Assembly: GCA_021802775.1 (NCBI GenBank)
Contig: JAJZRJ010000008.1
Span: 1 to 64,000 of the forward strand
Reading direction: 5' to 3'
DNA: 64,000 nt
Source of the DNA: Deltaproteobacteria bacterium
GTDB lineage: Bacteria; Desulfobacterota; Desulfobulbia; Desulfobulbales; Desulfurivibrionaceae
Positions 63,941 through 64,000 of the stretch are shown here, piece after piece (positions within the stretch are counted from its first letter, which is position 1; every line of letters begins with the position of its first letter). The notes beneath the pieces were generated by a model that saw nothing but the letters and a program-made list of their open reading frames with translations, was not told the DNA's origin and did not search any database. A program made the translations under genes and the position numbers.

Positions 63941-64000
63941 TTAAGAGTTTTTCTTCTTCGAAGTAAGGAGGATGGCTGACAACATCTTGATAATCTGCTC
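63941..64000 (-). CDS. C-terminal fragment of a gene running off the right edge
   Basis: An open frame enters from the right edge and stops at 63941-63943, giving the last 19 residues (EQIIKMLSAILLTSKKKNS). The short helical, Lys-rich end is reminiscent of small four-helix-bundle proteins, but the fragment is too short to assign. It lies about 30 nt upstream of uvrA in AT-rich DNA. Confidence 0.35.
   Translation of the reverse strand, partial: EQIIKMLSAILLTSKKKNS

Overview
This is a GC-rich stretch of bacterial chromosome, almost entirely housekeeping genes, with one short accessory island. The gene content suggests a Gram-negative, motile, piliated bacterium of the former Deltaproteobacteria, perhaps the Desulfobulbales; this is inference from content and order, not a search. 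Pointers are an F1Fo ATP synthase operon with paired b'/b subunits but no a or c genes, a mtaB-cinA-recA cluster, dnaG-rpoD without rpsU, a pilMNOP cluster with an MshL-like secretin, a PagL-like lipid A deacylase, SecB, and a GAF-type sigma-54 activator. No rRNA, tRNA or CRISPR array was seen.

Layout. 1-2572: mutS without its N-terminal mismatch-contact domain, behind AT-rich non-homologous DNA. 2610-4319: secreted AMIN/amidase. 4383-8602: a minus-strand unit in which a sigma-54 activator is followed by a near-perfect -24/-12 promoter, a secreted Thr/Ala-rich coiled-coil protein and a TPR/outer-membrane-barrel protein. 8684-11614: accessory island with an integron-type integrase, short tandem repeats, gene debris, a toxin remnant beside an intact antitoxin, an orphan ribbon-helix-helix protein and a complete hicAB pair. 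11696-13821: a glutamate-synthase-small-subunit-like oxidoreductase and cheX. 13931-19852: atpF'FHAGDC. 20049-26583: alaS, recA, cinA, mtaB. 26659-31981: two L,D-transpeptidases, mnmA, a U32 tRNA-hydroxylation protein, a zinc-ribbon protein and a PagL-like enzyme. 32035-35713: PAS/LuxR regulator, degenerate receiver and M1 peptidase. 35755-42353: one long minus-strand run (unknown, aldolase/SDR, coiled coil, unknown, M24 peptidase, 60-aa ORF, tgt, yajC). 42610-50182: dnaG, rpoD, dprA, topA and a flagellar rod-like gene behind a FliA-type promoter. 50256-53358: pyrC, pyrB, lepB and a small leader ORF, all minus strand. 53656-60368: type IV pilus genes in which the PilQ job looks divided between two proteins. 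60450-63910: secB and uvrA. A gene fragment runs off the right edge.

The best candidates for something undescribed are the sigma-54-controlled secreted-protein/TPR-barrel pair, the divided PilQ arrangement, the flagellar-promoter-driven orphan rod protein and the leader ORF before lepB. Short-motif calls (promoters, operators) were made by eye. Start codons were moved from the longest reading frame where a Shine-Dalgarno sequence or signal peptide argued for it.
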